Shown here: positions 50,697 to 61,211 of the stretch, in pieces
How positions within the stretch are numbered: position 1 is the first letter of the stretch
Layout of the letters: each line of letters starts with the position of its first letter
From: Streptomyces sp. SID12501
Lineage (GTDB): Bacteria; Actinomycetota; Actinomycetes; Streptomycetales; Streptomycetaceae
Assembly: GCF_010550245.1 (NCBI RefSeq)
Contig: NZ_JAAGLU010000001.1
Location: 186,001 to 250,000 of the forward strand
DNA: 64,000 bases
Direction: 5' to 3'
The notes under the pieces: model-generated
The model's database searches: none
The model's input: the letters and a program-made list of their open reading frames with translations, nothing else
What the model was told of the DNA's origin: nothing
Translations under genes and position numbers: made by a program

Positions 50697-51512
50697 ATGG
50701 TCCTGGTCGGTCCGGAAGTACGCCGAGTGGCTCGTGGGTTGAGACGGCGCGTGCGGCAGTTCGCGGAGCCGCCTGTGCCGCAGTCGGCCCACCGGCTCGT
50801 CCCGGACCCGGTGTTCGTGATCTCCTCCGTGCGCTCCGGCTCCACGCTCCTGCGGGTCCTGCTCAACAGCCACCCGCAGATCCGGGCGCCGCACGAGATG
50901 CACCTGCGCACCCTGGCGGTCGACCTCACCAAGCCGTACACCAGCAAGGCCATGGCCCAACTCGACCTCGATCAGCGCGAGTTGGAGTACCTGCTGTGGG
51001 ACCGCATCCTGCACCGGGAACTCGTGCGCAGCGGCAAGCAGATCATCGTGGACAAGACGCCGGGCAACGCGGGCTTCTGGGAGCGGCTCGCGGAGGGCTG
51101 GCCGAAGGCCCGGTACGTCTTCCTGCTGCGCCACCCCGCGTCGATGGTGAGCAGTTTGACCAACAACCGTCCCGACCGCGACCTCGGCGCGACCGTACGG
51201 GAGGTGCGCATGTACGTCGAGGCGGTCGAAGCGGCCAGGAACGGGCTGGACGGTCTCACGGTCCGCTACGAGGACCTGACGGAGCGGCCCGAGGCGGTCA
51301 CCCGGGAGGTCTGCGCATATCTCGGTGCGCCCTGGACACCGAAGATGCTCGACTACCGCAAGGTCGATCACGGCCCCTTCGTGCCGTTCATCGGTGACTG
51401 GAGCGAGAACATCAAGTCCGGGAAGATCCAGCAGGCCCGACCGCTGCCGGACGCCGAGGACGTCCCGGAGGCGCTGCGCGACCTCGCCCGCGCCTGGGGG
51501 TATCCCTGTTGA
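50697..51512 (+). CDS. PAPS-dependent sulfotransferase
   Basis: This 271-residue protein has the 5'-phosphosulfate loop SSVRSGSTLLRVLL (about 43-56) and the 3'-phosphate-binding YVFLLRHPASMVSS (about 141-154). AAGGAGG lies seven bases upstream of the ATG. The acceptor is unknown. It is convergent with the methylmalonyl-CoA mutase operon and not obviously linked to it. Confidence 0.88.
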   Translation: MVLVGPEVRRVARGLRRRVRQFAEPPVPQSAHRLVPDPVFVISSVRSGSTLLRVLLNSHPQIRAPHEMHLRTLAVDLTKPYTSKAMAQLDLDQRELEYLLWDRILHRELVRSGKQIIVDKTPGNAGFWERLAEGWPKARYVFLLRHPASMVSSLTNNRPDRDLGATVREVRMYVEAVEAARNGLDGLTVRYEDLTERPEAVTREVCAYLGAPWTPKMLDYRKVDHGPFVPFIGDWSENIKSGKIQQARPLPDAEDVPEALRDLARAWGYPC

Positions 51513-51621
51513 GCCGACTGCCTGCATGGCGTTGACCGGCGCCTCATCCCGCACCCCGCCACACCCCTCTGAGCCCGCCCCGTGTCCGGCGGCCCCGAAC
51601 TCGACGGGCCGGCCCTGGTTC

Positions 51622-52599
51622 TCAGCCGCCGCCGAATGCCTTCAGGATGCGCTCGGCGGCGAGGGTGGCCGTCAACTCGCCGTTCCTGACCTGCTGTTCG
51701 AGGCCTGGGGTGACGGCACGTACGGCCTCGTCGGTGTGCAGACGGCCCAGCAGTTCGTCGCGGACCATCGTCCAGGTCCAGTCGACCTGCTGGTCACGGC
51801 GTTTGGCGGTGAGGCGGCCGGTCGAGTCGAGCAGGACGCGGTGTTGTTCGAGGCGGTCCCAGACGGTGTCCAGGCCGGTCGACTCGCGGGCGCTGCACGT
51901 CAGCACGGGCGGGGTCCAGGCCGCGTCCCTGCCGTGCATCAGCCGCAGGGCGCCCGCCAACTCCCGTGCTGCGGCCTGGGCGTCGCGCTCGTGCGGGCCG
52001 TCCGCCTTGTTGACGGCGAGCACGTCCGCGAGCTCCAGGACGCCCTTCTTGATGCCCTGCAACTGGTCGCCGGTGCGGGCCAGCGTCAGCAGCAGGAACG
52101 AGTCGACCATGTTCGCGACGGCGGTCTCGGACTGGCCGACGCCGACCGTCTCCACGAGCACGACGTCGTAGCCCGCCGCCTCCATCACCACGATCGACTC
52201 GCGCGTCGCCTTGGCGACCCCGCCCAGCGTGCCCGCGGTGGGGGAGGGGCGGATGAAGGCCGCCGGGTCAACGGCCAGCCGTTCCATCCGGGTCTTGTCG
52301 CCCAGGATCGAGCCGCCCGTACGGCTGGACGACGGGTCCACCGCGAGCACCGCCACCCGGTGCCCGAGCCCGGTCAGCATCGTGCCGAACGCGTCGATGA
52401 ACGTCGACTTCCCGACCCCCGGCACCCCGCTGACCCCGATCCGCCGGGCCCGGCCGCTGTGCGGGAGCAGCGCGGTCAGCAACTCCTGTGCCAGCGCCCG
52501 GTGCTGGGGCCGGGTCGACTCGACGAGGGTGATGGCTCGCGCCACGATCGCCCGCTTCCCGTCGAGCACGCCCTTGACGTACGCGTCGAGATCGATCAC
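51622..52599 (-). CDS. meaB: Methylmalonyl-CoA mutase-associated GTPase MeaB
   Basis: This 325-residue G3E-family GTPase has Walker [10 protein letters not shown] (about 48-56), [20 protein letters not shown] and the base-recognition NKAD. It protects and loads adenosylcobalamin into the mutase. Its ATG overlaps the mutase stop (ATGA), so it is the third gene of the mutase operon. Confidence 0.95.
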   Translation of the reverse strand: MIDLDAYVKGVLDGKRAIVARAITLVESTRPQHRALAQELLTALLPHSGRARRIGVSGVPGVGKSTFIDAFGTMLTGLGHRVAVLAVDPSSSRTGGSILGDKTRMERLAVDPAAFIRPSPTAGTLGGVAKATRESIVVMEAAGYDVVLVETVGVGQSETAVANMVDSFLLLTLARTGDQLQGIKKGVLELADVLAVNKADGPHERDAQAAARELAGALRLMHGRDAAWTPPVLTCSARESTGLDTVWDRLEQHRVLLDSTGRLTAKRRDQQVDWTWTMVRDELLGRLHTDEAVRAVTPGLEQQVRNGELTATLAAERILKAFGGG

Positions 52600-54770
52600 A
52601 GGTCGTGCCCGAGGTCGGCCGAGAGCCGCTCGACGAGGTCGTACGCCGCGTCCGGGATCACCGTCCCGGGCGGGAACACGGCCGCCGCGCCCATCTCCAG
52701 GAGGGTCGGCACGTCCTGCGGCGGGATCACCCCGCCGACGACGATCATGATGTCCTCCCGGCCCTCGGCCGTCAGCTCCTCGCGCAGCGCCGGTACGAGG
52801 GTGAGGTGCCCGGCGGCCAGCGAGGACACCCCGACGATGTGGACGTCCGCCTCCACCGCCTGCCGGGCCACCTCGCCCGGGGTCTGGAACAGCGGGCCGA
52901 CGTCGACGTCGAAACCGAGGTCGGCGAAGGCGGTGGCGATGACCTTCTGGCCGCGGTCGTGGCCGTCCTGGCCCATCTTGGCGACCAGGATGCGCGGCCG
53001 GCGCCCCTCGGCCTCCTCGAAGGCGTCCACCAGGGTGCGGGTGCGGTCGACGGACGGGGACTCGCCTGCTTCGTTGCGGTACACCCCGGCGATCGTACGG
53101 ATCTGGCCCGCGTGCCGCCCGTACACCTTCTCCAGCGCGTCGGAGATCTCCCCGACCGTCGCCATCGCGCGGGCGGCGTTCACCGCCAGCTCCAGCAGGT
53201 TGCCCTCACCGCCCGCCGCCCGGGTCAGCGCGTCCAACGAGTCCTGGCACGCCCGCTCGTCGCGCTCGGCACGCAGCCGCCGCAGCTTCTCGATCTGCTG
53301 GGTGCGTACGGAGGAGTTGTCGACCTTGAGCACGTCGATCTGCTCGTCGGTCTCCACGCGGTACTTGTTGACGCCGATCACCGGCTGGCGCCCCGAGTCG
53401 ATGCGGGCCTGGGTGCGCGCCGAGGCCTCCTCGATGCGCAGCTTGGGGAGGCCCGCGTCGATGGCCTGCGCCATACCGCCCGCCGCCTCGACCTCCTCGA
53501 TGTGCTGCCAGGCGCGGCGCGCGAGGTCGTACGTCAGCTTCTCCACGTACGCGCTGCCGCCCCACGGGTCGATGACCCGGGTCGTGCCCGACTCCTGCTG
53601 GATCAGCAGCTGGGTGTTGCGGGCGATGCGCGCCGAGAAGTCGGTGGGCAGCGCGAGCGCCTCGTCCAGGGCGTTGGTGTGCAGCGACTGGGTGTGGCCC
53701 TGTGTCGCCGCCATCGCCTCCACGGCCGTACGCGTCACGTTGTTGAACACGTCCTGCGCGGTCAGCGACCAGCCCGAGGTCTGCGAATGGGTGCGCAGGG
53801 AAAGGGACTTGGCGTTCTGCGGGTCGAACTGCCTGACCAGCTTCGCCCACAGCAGGCGCGCCGCGCGCAACTTGGCGATCTCCATGAAGAAGTTCATGCC
53901 GATCGCCCAGAAGAAGGAGAGCCGGGGCGCGAACGCGTCCACGTCCATCCCCGCCTCACGGCCCGCCCGGATGTACTCGACCCCGTCCGCGAGCGTGTAC
54001 GCCAGCTCCAGATCGGCCGTCGCACCCGCCTCCTGGATGTGATAGCCGGAGATCGAGATGGAGTTGTAGCGGGGCATCCGCTGCGAGGTGAAGGCGAAGA
54101 TGTCGGAGATGATCCGCATCGACGGCTTCGGCGGATAGATGTAGGTGTTGCGGACCATGAACTCCTTGAGGATGTCGTTCTGGATGGTCCCGGCCAACTT
54201 CTCGGGCGGCACGCCCTGTTCCTCCGCCGCCACGATGTACAGCGCGAGGACGGGCAGCACCGCGCCGTTCATCGTCATCGACACGGTCATCTTGTCCAGC
54301 GGGATGCCGTCGAAGAGCTGCCGCATGTCGTAGATCGAGTCGATCGCCACACCCGCCATACCGACGTCACCGGTCACGCGCGGGTGGTCGCTGTCGTAAC
54401 CCCGGTGCGTGGGCAGGTCGAAGGCGACCGACAGGCCCTTCTGGCCGGCCGCGAGGTTACGGCGGTAGAAGGCGTTGGACTCCTCGGCGGTGGAGAAACC
54501 CGCGTACTGGCGGATCGTCCACGGCTGGTTGACGTACATCGTCGGGTACGGGCCGCGCAGATAGGGGGCGGCACCCGGGTACGTCGACAGGAAGTCGAGA
54601 CCCTCCAGGTCACGGCCGGTGTAGAGCGGCTTGACCGCGATGCCCTCCGGGGTCTCCCAGAAGGTTCCCTCCGAGCCGGTGGTCGCCTTGACGGCCGTAC
54701 GCCAGTCGTCGGCGCCGGTGTTGGCGGTCGGGGTCCCCAGTTCGATTCCGGAGAAGTCGGGGATTCCCAT
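52596..54770 (-). CDS. mutB: Methylmalonyl-CoA mutase large subunit
   Basis: This 724-residue catalytic subunit has substrate-channel residues in [20 protein letters not shown] and [11 protein letters not shown], and the C-terminal B12 domain with DGHDRGQKV, whose His replaces dimethylbenzimidazole on cobalt. It interconverts methylmalonyl-CoA and succinyl-CoA, feeding propionyl-CoA to the TCA cycle or supplying polyketide extender units. Start and MutA stop share one base (TGATG). Confidence 0.97.
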   Translation of the reverse strand: MGIPDFSGIELGTPTANTGADDWRTAVKATTGSEGTFWETPEGIAVKPLYTGRDLEGLDFLSTYPGAAPYLRGPYPTMYVNQPWTIRQYAGFSTAEESNAFYRRNLAAGQKGLSVAFDLPTHRGYDSDHPRVTGDVGMAGVAIDSIYDMRQLFDGIPLDKMTVSMTMNGAVLPVLALYIVAAEEQGVPPEKLAGTIQNDILKEFMVRNTYIYPPKPSMRIISDIFAFTSQRMPRYNSISISGYHIQEAGATADLELAYTLADGVEYIRAGREAGMDVDAFAPRLSFFWAIGMNFFMEIAKLRAARLLWAKLVRQFDPQNAKSLSLRTHSQTSGWSLTAQDVFNNVTRTAVEAMAATQGHTQSLHTNALDEALALPTDFSARIARNTQLLIQQESGTTRVIDPWGGSAYVEKLTYDLARRAWQHIEEVEAAGGMAQAIDAGLPKLRIEEASARTQARIDSGRQPVIGVNKYRVETDEQIDVLKVDNSSVRTQQIEKLRRLRAERDERACQDSLDALTRAAGGEGNLLELAVNAARAMATVGEISDALEKVYGRHAGQIRTIAGVYRNEAGESPSVDRTRTLVDAFEEAEGRRPRILVAKMGQDGHDRGQKVIATAFADLGFDVDVGPLFQTPGEVARQAVEADVHIVGVSSLAAGHLTLVPALREELTAEGREDIMIVVGGVIPPQDVPTLLEMGAAAVFPPGTVIPDAAYDLVERLSADLGHDL

Positions 54771-56578
54771 CAGGACGCTCCCATGCGGTCGAGGGTGGCG
54801 GAGAGCACGGCGACGGCGTCGCAGCCCGCGAAGACGTACGCGTCGACGTCCGTGTACTGCCCGGGACGGCCGGCGAGGAACACCTGCGAGGCGCCGGCGG
54901 CCTTCAGTTCCGCCGCCACGGTGGCGGCCTGCTCCTCGTACAGCGTGTCACTGGAGCAGAGGCAGGCTTCGGTGGCGCCGCTGTCCGCGAAGGTGCCGTC
55001 CGTGACGGTCTCGATGCCGCCGGCCTGGAAGAGGTTCGAGACGAAGGTCGTCCGCGCGCTGTGGGCGGCGGCCGAGCCGATGGTCGCCAGGAAGACGCGC
55101 GGCCGGGATCCGGTGGCGGCGAGGTGGGCGTCGGAGCGGGCGCGCAGAACCTCGTACGCCTCGTCGCGCCGCACCCGGGGGAGCCCTCCGGGCGGCGGTA
55201 CGGGCGCCGGCTCGCGGTCCGGGAGACGCTCGGCGAGGTTCGGGAACTCGCTGACCCCGGTGATCGGCTCGCGCCGCTTGGCCAGCTTGGCGGAACGGGC
55301 CGCCCAGGTGGTGGCCAGCGCCTCCCCGAGTCGGCCGGAGCGAAGTGCGGCGCTCTGGCCGCCCAGGCCCTCGATCCACTGGAAGAACTCCCAGCCCGCG
55401 TGGGCGAGTTCGTCGGTCAGCCGCTCCACGTACCAGGAGCCGCCCGCCGGGTCGATCACCCGGGCCAGATGCGACTCCTCGACCAGGATCGTCGAGGTGT
55501 TGCGGGCGATACGGCGCGCGAACGCGTCCGGCAGGCCCAGCGCGTGATCGAAGGGCAGCACGGTGACCGAGTCGGCGCCGCCGACCCCGGCGGCCAGCGT
55601 GGCGACCGTCGTGCGCAGCATGTTCACCCACGGGTCGCGGCGCGACATCATCACCGGCGAGGTCACGACGTGCTGCACCTGTGCTCCCGCCGCCGGTGCC
55701 TCGGAGACCTCGGCGACCCGCGCCCACAGCCGCCGGGCCGCGCGCAGCTTGGCGATCGTCAGGAACTGGTCGGCGGTGGCCGCGAACCGGAACTCCAGCT
55801 GTGCACAGGCCTGTTCGACGGACAGCCCGGCTTCCGTCAGCTCCCGCAGGTAGGCGACCCCGGTCGCCAGGGACGCGCCCAGCTCCTGCGCGGCCGAGCC
55901 GCCGGCCTCGTGGTACGGCAGCGCGTCCACGGTCAGCGCACGCAGCCCCGGATACTGCTCGGCGCACAGCCGCGCCAGCTCGACGACCGGCGCGAAGGCC
56001 AACTCCTCACCGGTGCGGGCCTCGTGGCCCAGCGGGTCGCCGCCGAGGTTGCCGCGCGCCGCCTCCCTGGCGACGCCCCGCTCCTCGTACAGCCGCAGCA
56101 ACTCCCGCGCCGCGGGCTCCACGTCCGGTCCGGCTTCGAGGACGACGGGGGCCAGGTCGAGATAGACGCCGTCGAGAGCCCGGGCGAGCGACGCCACCGG
56201 GATCGCGTCCGGGCCGACGGCCAGCCAGAGCGAGGTGACGCCGTTCTCCAGGTCCCCGAGCACCGCGTCGCCCACGAGGGTCGCGTGCCGCTGCCGTACG
56301 TCCCAGCCTCCGACGGTGTTCCCCTCGGGGCGTCCGCCGCGTACGAAGGGGGCGAAGCCGGGGAAGCCGGGCTCGGGAGCCTCGTCGTCCGCCGTGTAGA
56401 GGGGGCGGGTGGTGAGCCCGTCCTCCAGGGCGGTGGACAGCGCGTCCTCGGCTGTCGCGGCGGAGACCTCCTTGCCCGCTTTGCGCAGGACGCCTTCCAC
56501 CAGGCGCTGCCACTGCTCATGGGTCGTGGAAGGGAACTCGGCGGCCAGTGAGAGCCCGTCGTTGGGCAGGACTGTCAT
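54770..56578 (-). CDS. mutA: Methylmalonyl-CoA mutase small subunit
   Basis: This 602-residue non-catalytic subunit is homologous to MutB but lacks the cobalamin DxHxxG motif (it has SAAAHSART in that region), as expected. It forms a heterodimer with MutB. The start ATG has no SD; TAGCAT lies six bases upstream, so the transcript may be leaderless. It is the first gene of the mutA-mutB-meaB operon. Confidence 0.95.
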   Translation of the reverse strand: MTVLPNDGLSLAAEFPSTTHEQWQRLVEGVLRKAGKEVSAATAEDALSTALEDGLTTRPLYTADDEAPEPGFPGFAPFVRGGRPEGNTVGGWDVRQRHATLVGDAVLGDLENGVTSLWLAVGPDAIPVASLARALDGVYLDLAPVVLEAGPDVEPAARELLRLYEERGVAREAARGNLGGDPLGHEARTGEELAFAPVVELARLCAEQYPGLRALTVDALPYHEAGGSAAQELGASLATGVAYLRELTEAGLSVEQACAQLEFRFAATADQFLTIAKLRAARRLWARVAEVSEAPAAGAQVQHVVTSPVMMSRRDPWVNMLRTTVATLAAGVGGADSVTVLPFDHALGLPDAFARRIARNTSTILVEESHLARVIDPAGGSWYVERLTDELAHAGWEFFQWIEGLGGQSAALRSGRLGEALATTWAARSAKLAKRREPITGVSEFPNLAERLPDREPAPVPPPGGLPRVRRDEAYEVLRARSDAHLAATGSRPRVFLATIGSAAAHSARTTFVSNLFQAGGIETVTDGTFADSGATEACLCSSDTLYEEQAATVAAELKAAGASQVFLAGRPGQYTDVDAYVFAGCDAVAVLSATLDRMGAS

Positions 56579-56833
56579 GCCCGGATGCTAGGGCAGAGAG
56601 GTCCGGCCGCAGGAGAGCGCCAGGCTGTGACCTTGACCTCGGCTGAACTGTGACGTCGGCCTCACAGCGATTTCCGACCCCGAGAGGGGTGCGGGGGGAG
56701 GCCCTCACGACCCTCTATCGGCGGGATCGTCGCGCATGCCGGCGTGGCGCGTCAATGCGGCAATGCTCGTCAAACGCCGGTGTCAGTGGTGCCTCCTAGA
56801 CTCCTGCCGACCTGATCGAAAGGCGGGACCACC

Positions 56834-57409
56834 ATGGAAGACCTGACGGGGATCGCGGCGTTGCGGCAGCTACTGCCTCCACCGCCCGGCGCGGGGGAGA
56901 AGATCGACTGGGAGGCGGCCGAAGCGCGGTGGGGCACCAGGTTTCCGCGGGACTACATGGACTTCATGTCCGTGTACGGCGTCGGCGGGATCGGCTCCGA
57001 GGAGGACTTCCACGAGATCGGAATCCTCGCGCCGTTTCCCACCGGGGCCTACGAATTCTCCCCCGACGACTTCGAGGACGAGACGGGGAACGCCAGCCTG
57101 GCCTGGGAGGAGGAGGGCCCCGACCAGGATGACCTCGACCTCGACCCGGAGCACATTCTCGCCTGGGGCTACACCAACCACGCCGACATCCTGTGCTGGA
57201 TGACCAGCGATCCGGACCCCGACAAGTGGCCTGTTCTGCTCTTCGCCCGTCATGGCTCGGTGACTTGCGAGGTCGTCCCCTGTGGCATGGTCGAGTTCCT
57301 GCGCAGGCTCTTCGTGAACGAACTCCCCTCGTACAGCCTGGACTTCCCGCCCGCGCCGCGCTTCGTGCACTGGCGCAAGGAGCGCGGGCTTCCTCCACTG
57401 GCCCAATAA
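56834..57409 (+). CDS. SUKH/SMI1-KNR4 family protein
   Basis: This 191-residue acidic protein has the SUKH-fold signature EARWGTRFPRDYMDFMSVYG at about 31-50. SUKH proteins are often immunity proteins to secreted toxins, but no toxin gene is adjacent, so it may be a stand-alone member. AAAGG lies upstream of the ATG. In the 255-base gap before it I see a possible -10 TAGACT (56797-56802) and no gene. Confidence 0.8.
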   Translation: MEDLTGIAALRQLLPPPPGAGEKIDWEAAEARWGTRFPRDYMDFMSVYGVGGIGSEEDFHEIGILAPFPTGAYEFSPDDFEDETGNASLAWEEEGPDQDDLDLDPEHILAWGYTNHADILCWMTSDPDPDKWPVLLFARHGSVTCEVVPCGMVEFLRRLFVNELPSYSLDFPPAPRFVHWRKERGLPPLAQ

Positions 57410-57448
57410 TCGGTGGCGGAGCGGGTCGACGCGCGCGAGCATGCCCCC

Positions 57449-58054
57449 ATGGACTCGCGCGCGCACGACAACGGGACGACGGCGACTCGGTGGACGGTCG
57501 CGACCGTCTATGACGACATGTGGGTCGACCCGGACGACGATCCGCGCGAGACCGACACCGAGATCGTCGACGAACGCGGCACGTTGATCGAGGGCCTGCG
57601 CCATTACCGCCTCACCGTGGAAATGAAGTGCGCCGGTCTCGACGCCGAACAGATGGCCCGGCGCTCCGTACCGCCGTCCACGATGTCGCTGCTCGGGCTG
57701 GTGCGGCACCTCACCGAGGACGAACGGCATTTTCGCCGGGTGATGGCCGGTGAGGACGCGCCGAAGCTGTACCGCACCGACGACGACGGCGACTGGAACG
57801 GCGCGGTCGCCGATCCCGCGGTCGTGGAGGACGCCTGGAAGCAGTGGCGGGTGGAGACGGAACTCACCGACCGTTTCGTCGCGGGCGTCGCCGACCTCGG
57901 CACCACGAACGCCGGTTTCTCCGACTTCGGCGCCGAGGCAGGCGGGGAGATTCAGCTGCGAGATGTCCTGGCGGCGCACGTCAACGAGTACGCGCGGCAC
58001 TGCGGCCACGCCGACCTCCTGCGCGAGTGCGTCGACGGCAGGGTAGGCCAATGA
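57449..58054 (+). CDS. DinB-family (DUF664) protein
   Basis: This 201-residue protein of the DinB/YfiT four-helix fold shows LTVEMKCAGLDAEQMARRSV (about 57-76), then a possible metal triad including His in VRHLTEDERHF and HVNEYARHCGHADLLRE. In actinobacteria such proteins are often mycothiol-dependent transferases. The start is uncertain: GTG 57413 or ATG 57449, neither with a clear SD. Confidence 0.78.
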   Translation: MDSRAHDNGTTATRWTVATVYDDMWVDPDDDPRETDTEIVDERGTLIEGLRHYRLTVEMKCAGLDAEQMARRSVPPSTMSLLGLVRHLTEDERHFRRVMAGEDAPKLYRTDDDGDWNGAVADPAVVEDAWKQWRVETELTDRFVAGVADLGTTNAGFSDFGAEAGGEIQLRDVLAAHVNEYARHCGHADLLRECVDGRVGQ

Positions 58055-58119
58055 CCCGTTGACCCGTTGACCCGTTGATCGGTTGATCAACTCGTCAACG
58101 GATCAACTCGTCGAATGGT
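58052..58119 (+). repeat. 8-bp tandem repeats and stem after the DinB gene
   Basis: TGACCCGT is repeated three times from the stop codon (58052-58075), followed by TGATCGGT. CCGTTGA and TCAACGG then form outer arms of a stem containing the palindrome GTTGATCAAC. It may act as a factor-independent or bidirectional 3' end. Confidence 0.65.
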
Positions 58120-58240
58120 CGGCGAAACGCGGCGTCGCCTCCGAGACCGACCGATGGAACAACTCATCGCGCCACCGATGAGTTTCCGCCCGAGGATCGG
58201 TCGAAAGAGGTGACAGCGTTCCCGCTCCAGGAGGTACCCC

Positions 58241-58723
58241 ATGACAACCGACGGTTTCACCACGTGTCTCTGGTTCGACGGCCAGGCAGAGGAAGCCGCT
58301 CACTTCTACGTCTCGGTCTTCAAGAACTCGTCCCTCGGCAGGACCGGCTACTACAACGAGGCCGGACCCGCCCCCGCCGGCGGTGTGCTGGCCGTCGACT
58401 TCGTGGCCAACGGCCAGAAGTTCGTCGCCCTGAACGGCGGCCCGCAGTTCAAGTTCACCGAGGCCGTCTCCTTCCAGATCTTCTGCGCCGACCAGCAGGA
58501 GGTCGACCACTACTGGGCGAAGCTCACCGAGGGCGGCGGTGAGGGCGGCCCCTGCGGATGGCTCAAGGACAAGTACGGACTGTCCTGGCAGGTCGTCCCG
58601 GAGGGCCTGATCGAGATGATCAGCGACCCGGACCCGGAGAAGGCCGTCCGCACCACCAAGGCCATGTACGCGATGAGCAAGCTGGACGTCGCCGCCCTCC
58701 AGAAGGCGTACGCGGGGGAGTAG
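58241..58723 (+). CDS. VOC-family (PhnB/3-demethylubiquinone methyltransferase-like) protein
   Basis: This 160-residue protein has the VOC fold pattern DGFTTCLWFDGQAEEAAHFY at its start, the middle GGPQFKFTEAVSFQIFC and CGWLKDKYGLSWQVVP, the common annotation profile of PhnB-like proteins. AGGAGG lies upstream of the ATG. Reaction unknown; no catalytic assignment is possible. Confidence 0.85.
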   Translation: MTTDGFTTCLWFDGQAEEAAHFYVSVFKNSSLGRTGYYNEAGPAPAGGVLAVDFVANGQKFVALNGGPQFKFTEAVSFQIFCADQQEVDHYWAKLTEGGGEGGPCGWLKDKYGLSWQVVPEGLIEMISDPDPEKAVRTTKAMYAMSKLDVAALQKAYAGE

Positions 58724-58767
58724 GGACGAACCCGGCCGGCGCCGAGCCGCCCCCTGTCCCGGGCGGC

Positions 58768-59685
58768 TCAGGCCTGTCGGCCGCTGTGCTCGGCCAGGAT
58801 CTCCCTGATCACATGCCGGGAGTTCGCCGCGAGCACCGGATTCGTCTCCCGGTAGTACGGCAGCTGGATCAGCGAGATCGACAGCGCCCAGCCGCGTCCG
58901 CGCGCCCATTCGGCGTCGTCGGCGCCGACCGCCTCACGGAAGGTGTCCCGGACGTCGGCGGGCAGCAGGTTCCAGGCCACGATCAGATCCACGGCCGGAT
59001 CGCCGACCCCGGTACAGCCGAAGTCGATCACGGCGCTCAGCCGCCCCTCGGCGACCAGCACATTGCCCGGAGAGAGGTCGGCGTGCGCCCAGACCGGCGG
59101 TCCCGCGTGCTCAGGAGCTCGCAGGGCGGCCTCCCACATGGCGGTGACCGCCACCGTGTCCACCGCTTCCGCCCCTGCCGACTGGGCGAGAGCCGCGCGA
59201 GTCTCCGTATCTCGCGCCGACAACGGAACGGCCCGGGCGTGGGGCGGCCCGTTCCCGGCGTCGACGCTGCGCAGGGCGCGGATGAAATCGGCGAGTTCCC
59301 TGGCCAGCGTCTCGGGGGAGTCGAGGGCGTCGACCGCCGGATTCCGCCCGTCCAGCCAGCCGTACACCGACCAGGGCCACGGGAACCCCTCGTCGGCGCC
59401 GCCCCGCCCGAGCGGCTCGGGCACGGCGACCGGCAGGCGCGGCCCCAGCAGGGACAGCCAGCGCTGCTCGTGCTCGATGCTGCCCACCGCGCCGGGATGC
59501 CTCGGCAGCCGGACCACCAGGTCCCCGCCGAGCCGGAACATGGCGTTCTCGGTCCCGGCGGACTCCAGCCGCTCCACGGGCAGACCCGCCCACTCGGGAA
59601 ACTGCAGGGCGATCAGGTGCTGGACCAGCGGGGCATCGATCTCCGCCTCGTCCGCATGCATCTTCAGGGCGCACATGTCGACCAT
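58768..59685 (-). CDS. Aminoglycoside phosphotransferase-family kinase
   Basis: This 305-residue APH-fold protein has the Brenner-type catalytic loop WAHADLSPGNVLV and the metal-binding VIDFGCTGVGDPAVDL. In Streptomyces many such proteins act on sugars or are of unknown substrate, so antibiotic resistance should not be assumed. The ATG at 59685 follows a GTG at 59688 in frame, and no SD is seen. Convergent with the VOC gene. Confidence 0.87.
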   Translation of the reverse strand: MVDMCALKMHADEAEIDAPLVQHLIALQFPEWAGLPVERLESAGTENAMFRLGGDLVVRLPRHPGAVGSIEHEQRWLSLLGPRLPVAVPEPLGRGGADEGFPWPWSVYGWLDGRNPAVDALDSPETLARELADFIRALRSVDAGNGPPHARAVPLSARDTETRAALAQSAGAEAVDTVAVTAMWEAALRAPEHAGPPVWAHADLSPGNVLVAEGRLSAVIDFGCTGVGDPAVDLIVAWNLLPADVRDTFREAVGADDAEWARGRGWALSISLIQLPYYRETNPVLAANSRHVIREILAEHSGRQA

Positions 59686-59789
59686 CACAGCCGCCGCCGG
59701 GACTGTAGTCCACCGATTTTCGACGGTACGGAAACGCGGGCGCCGGCGCGGGGCCGTCCGTTGCGAACGCCCCGCGGCCGACGCCCGGT

Positions 59790-60437
59790 TCAGGGAGTCA
59801 TCCCGTTGGTGCAGGCGGCACCGGGCTCGGGAGTCTGCTCACCCTGGACGTACTTGGTGAGGAACTCGGTGACTCGCGGGTCCGACGCCTTGTCCACCTT
59901 GAGCTGGTGCTCCCAGGCGCTCAGCACGATCGGCGACGACTGGTCCTCGTACGGACTCATGAAGGTGTACGACGTGTTGGTCACGCGCTCGGACAGGGTC
60001 TTGACGTCCGCCTCGGCGGCCTTGTCGTTGTACGTGATCCAGACGGCGCCGTGTTCGAGGGCGTGCACCGCGTTCTCGTTGGGGACCACCTTGGTGTAGA
60101 CCTGCCGGTCGCAGTTCACCCACACCTGGTTGTGGTCACCGCCCACGGGCGGGCTCATCTTGTACGTGACGGCCTTGGCGACGTGGTTCTGGGTGAGCTT
60201 GGACCAGCTCTTCACACCCGAGATCGGCGCCGCCTTCGCCGCGGCCTTCGCCTCCTCCTTGTCCTGGGCCGAGTCGACGAGGAACCAGCCGCCGCCGGCC
60301 AGGCCGACGAGTATGACGGCGGTCGCGCCGAACGTGAGCAGACGCATACGGCGCTCGCGGGCCTGCTCGGCCTTGCGCAGCTCCTCCATGTGGGCGCGGC
60401 GGGCCGAGGTCTTCGCCTTGGCGTTGGATGTACCCAT
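59790..60437 (-). CDS. DUF3105 membrane-anchored protein
   Basis: This 215-residue protein has a charged cytoplasmic N-terminus, one transmembrane helix (LLTFGATAVILVGLAGGGWFLV, about 33-54) and an extracellular DUF3105 domain with VWVNCDRQVYT and a late Cys. AAGGAC lies nine bases upstream of the ATG. Often found with copper/DUF305-type neighbours in actinobacteria; function unknown. Confidence 0.88.
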   Translation of the reverse strand: MGTSNAKAKTSARRAHMEELRKAEQARERRMRLLTFGATAVILVGLAGGGWFLVDSAQDKEEAKAAAKAAPISGVKSWSKLTQNHVAKAVTYKMSPPVGGDHNQVWVNCDRQVYTKVVPNENAVHALEHGAVWITYNDKAAEADVKTLSERVTNTSYTFMSPYEDQSSPIVLSAWEHQLKVDKASDPRVTEFLTKYVQGEQTPEPGAACTNGMTP

Positions 60438-60551
60438 GGGATGTCCTTCTCCGTGCCGTGCCTGTCTCCGGGCGCGGCGCTGCAAGCTGGGGTGACGGTC
60501 GTGGTCGTGGCTGAGCGGTTCGGCCCGAGGGAACGCGGGCCCGACCAGGGT

Positions 60552-60941
60552 CTAGACCCGGAGCAGTTGCAGTTCGTGGAGATCGGGAGGGCGGGCGGCG
60601 CCAGGGGTCCGGGACGGGCCGAGCGGCAGCCGGGCGGGGGCGGTGCCCGGCTGGTCCAGTGCGGCGGGCCGGTCCGCGCCGATGAACGGGGCGTGGTTGA
60701 GGACGCCGGGGTGCCCGGGGGTGTGACAGCCGTGGTGCGGCCCCTCCTGGCACGGGTCCCGGTCGGCGATGTGCACGACGTGCGCCGACGTCGACCGATC
60801 GGGCCCGGTGTCCGGCGAGGGCAGGGCGCCGGCGCAGGAGAACACGAACGTCGCGAGGACGAGGACCAGGACGGCCAGCAGGTGCGGGGCGCTGCCGCGG
60901 GCATGCCGCATAGCTGGACGGCGCACCCGTGCAGCGGACAT
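60552..60941 (-). CDS. Small secreted His/Cys-containing protein
   Basis: This 129-residue protein has an N-terminal signal or anchor helix (HLLAVLVLVLATFVFSCAGA) whose SCAG could be a lipobox, then His/Cys-rich HVVHIADRDPCQEGPHHGCH and a proline-rich tail. AGGTG lies upstream of the ATG. It is 114 bases upstream of the DUF3105 gene on the same strand. A metal-linked periplasmic role is plausible. Confidence 0.65.
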   Translation of the reverse strand: MSAARVRRPAMRHARGSAPHLLAVLVLVLATFVFSCAGALPSPDTGPDRSTSAHVVHIADRDPCQEGPHHGCHTPGHPGVLNHAPFIGADRPAALDQPGTAPARLPLGPSRTPGAARPPDLHELQLLRV

Positions 60942-61057
60942 CTGGACACCTGGAGATAGGGGCGGGGCTAAAGGAGACGAGCGCCGATGAAATTATCAGA
61001 CCGTAAGGGTGTGTTATTGCCCTGCCCTGTGGGTTGTCCGTTGGCTGCGCGTCGGTG

Positions 61058-61086
61058 GGGGCTTGTCGCGCAGTTCCCCGCGCCCC
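61058..61086 (+). repeat. Dispersed Streptomyces intergenic repeat
   Basis: These 29 bases are identical to the reverse complement of 14747-14775, in the 270-base gap between the divergent secreted protein and VOC genes. The flank TTCAGGGCGC continues the usual element end. The same gap has an AT-rich stretch at 60987-61020 with TGATAAT on the minus strand, a possible extended -10 for the secreted-protein gene. Confidence 0.8.
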
Positions 61087-61211
61087 TTCAGGGCGCATCC
61101 CCTCCCGTCTGTAACAGCCCCGGTCGCTCGACGCGCGTCCCGGACGAAGCCTGGCTAGCGTGAGAGTTCCGGACACCCGACGAGATCGACCAGACCGGAG
61201 AGGCCGAAGCC

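Noticed and set aside
56834..57409. Toxin-immunity system
   Set aside because: The SUKH protein has no adjacent polymorphic toxin or secretion gene, so an immunity role cannot be supported.
58768..59685. Antibiotic-resistance gene
   Set aside because: The APH fold is present, but such kinases are common in Streptomyces with other substrates and no resistance context is nearby.
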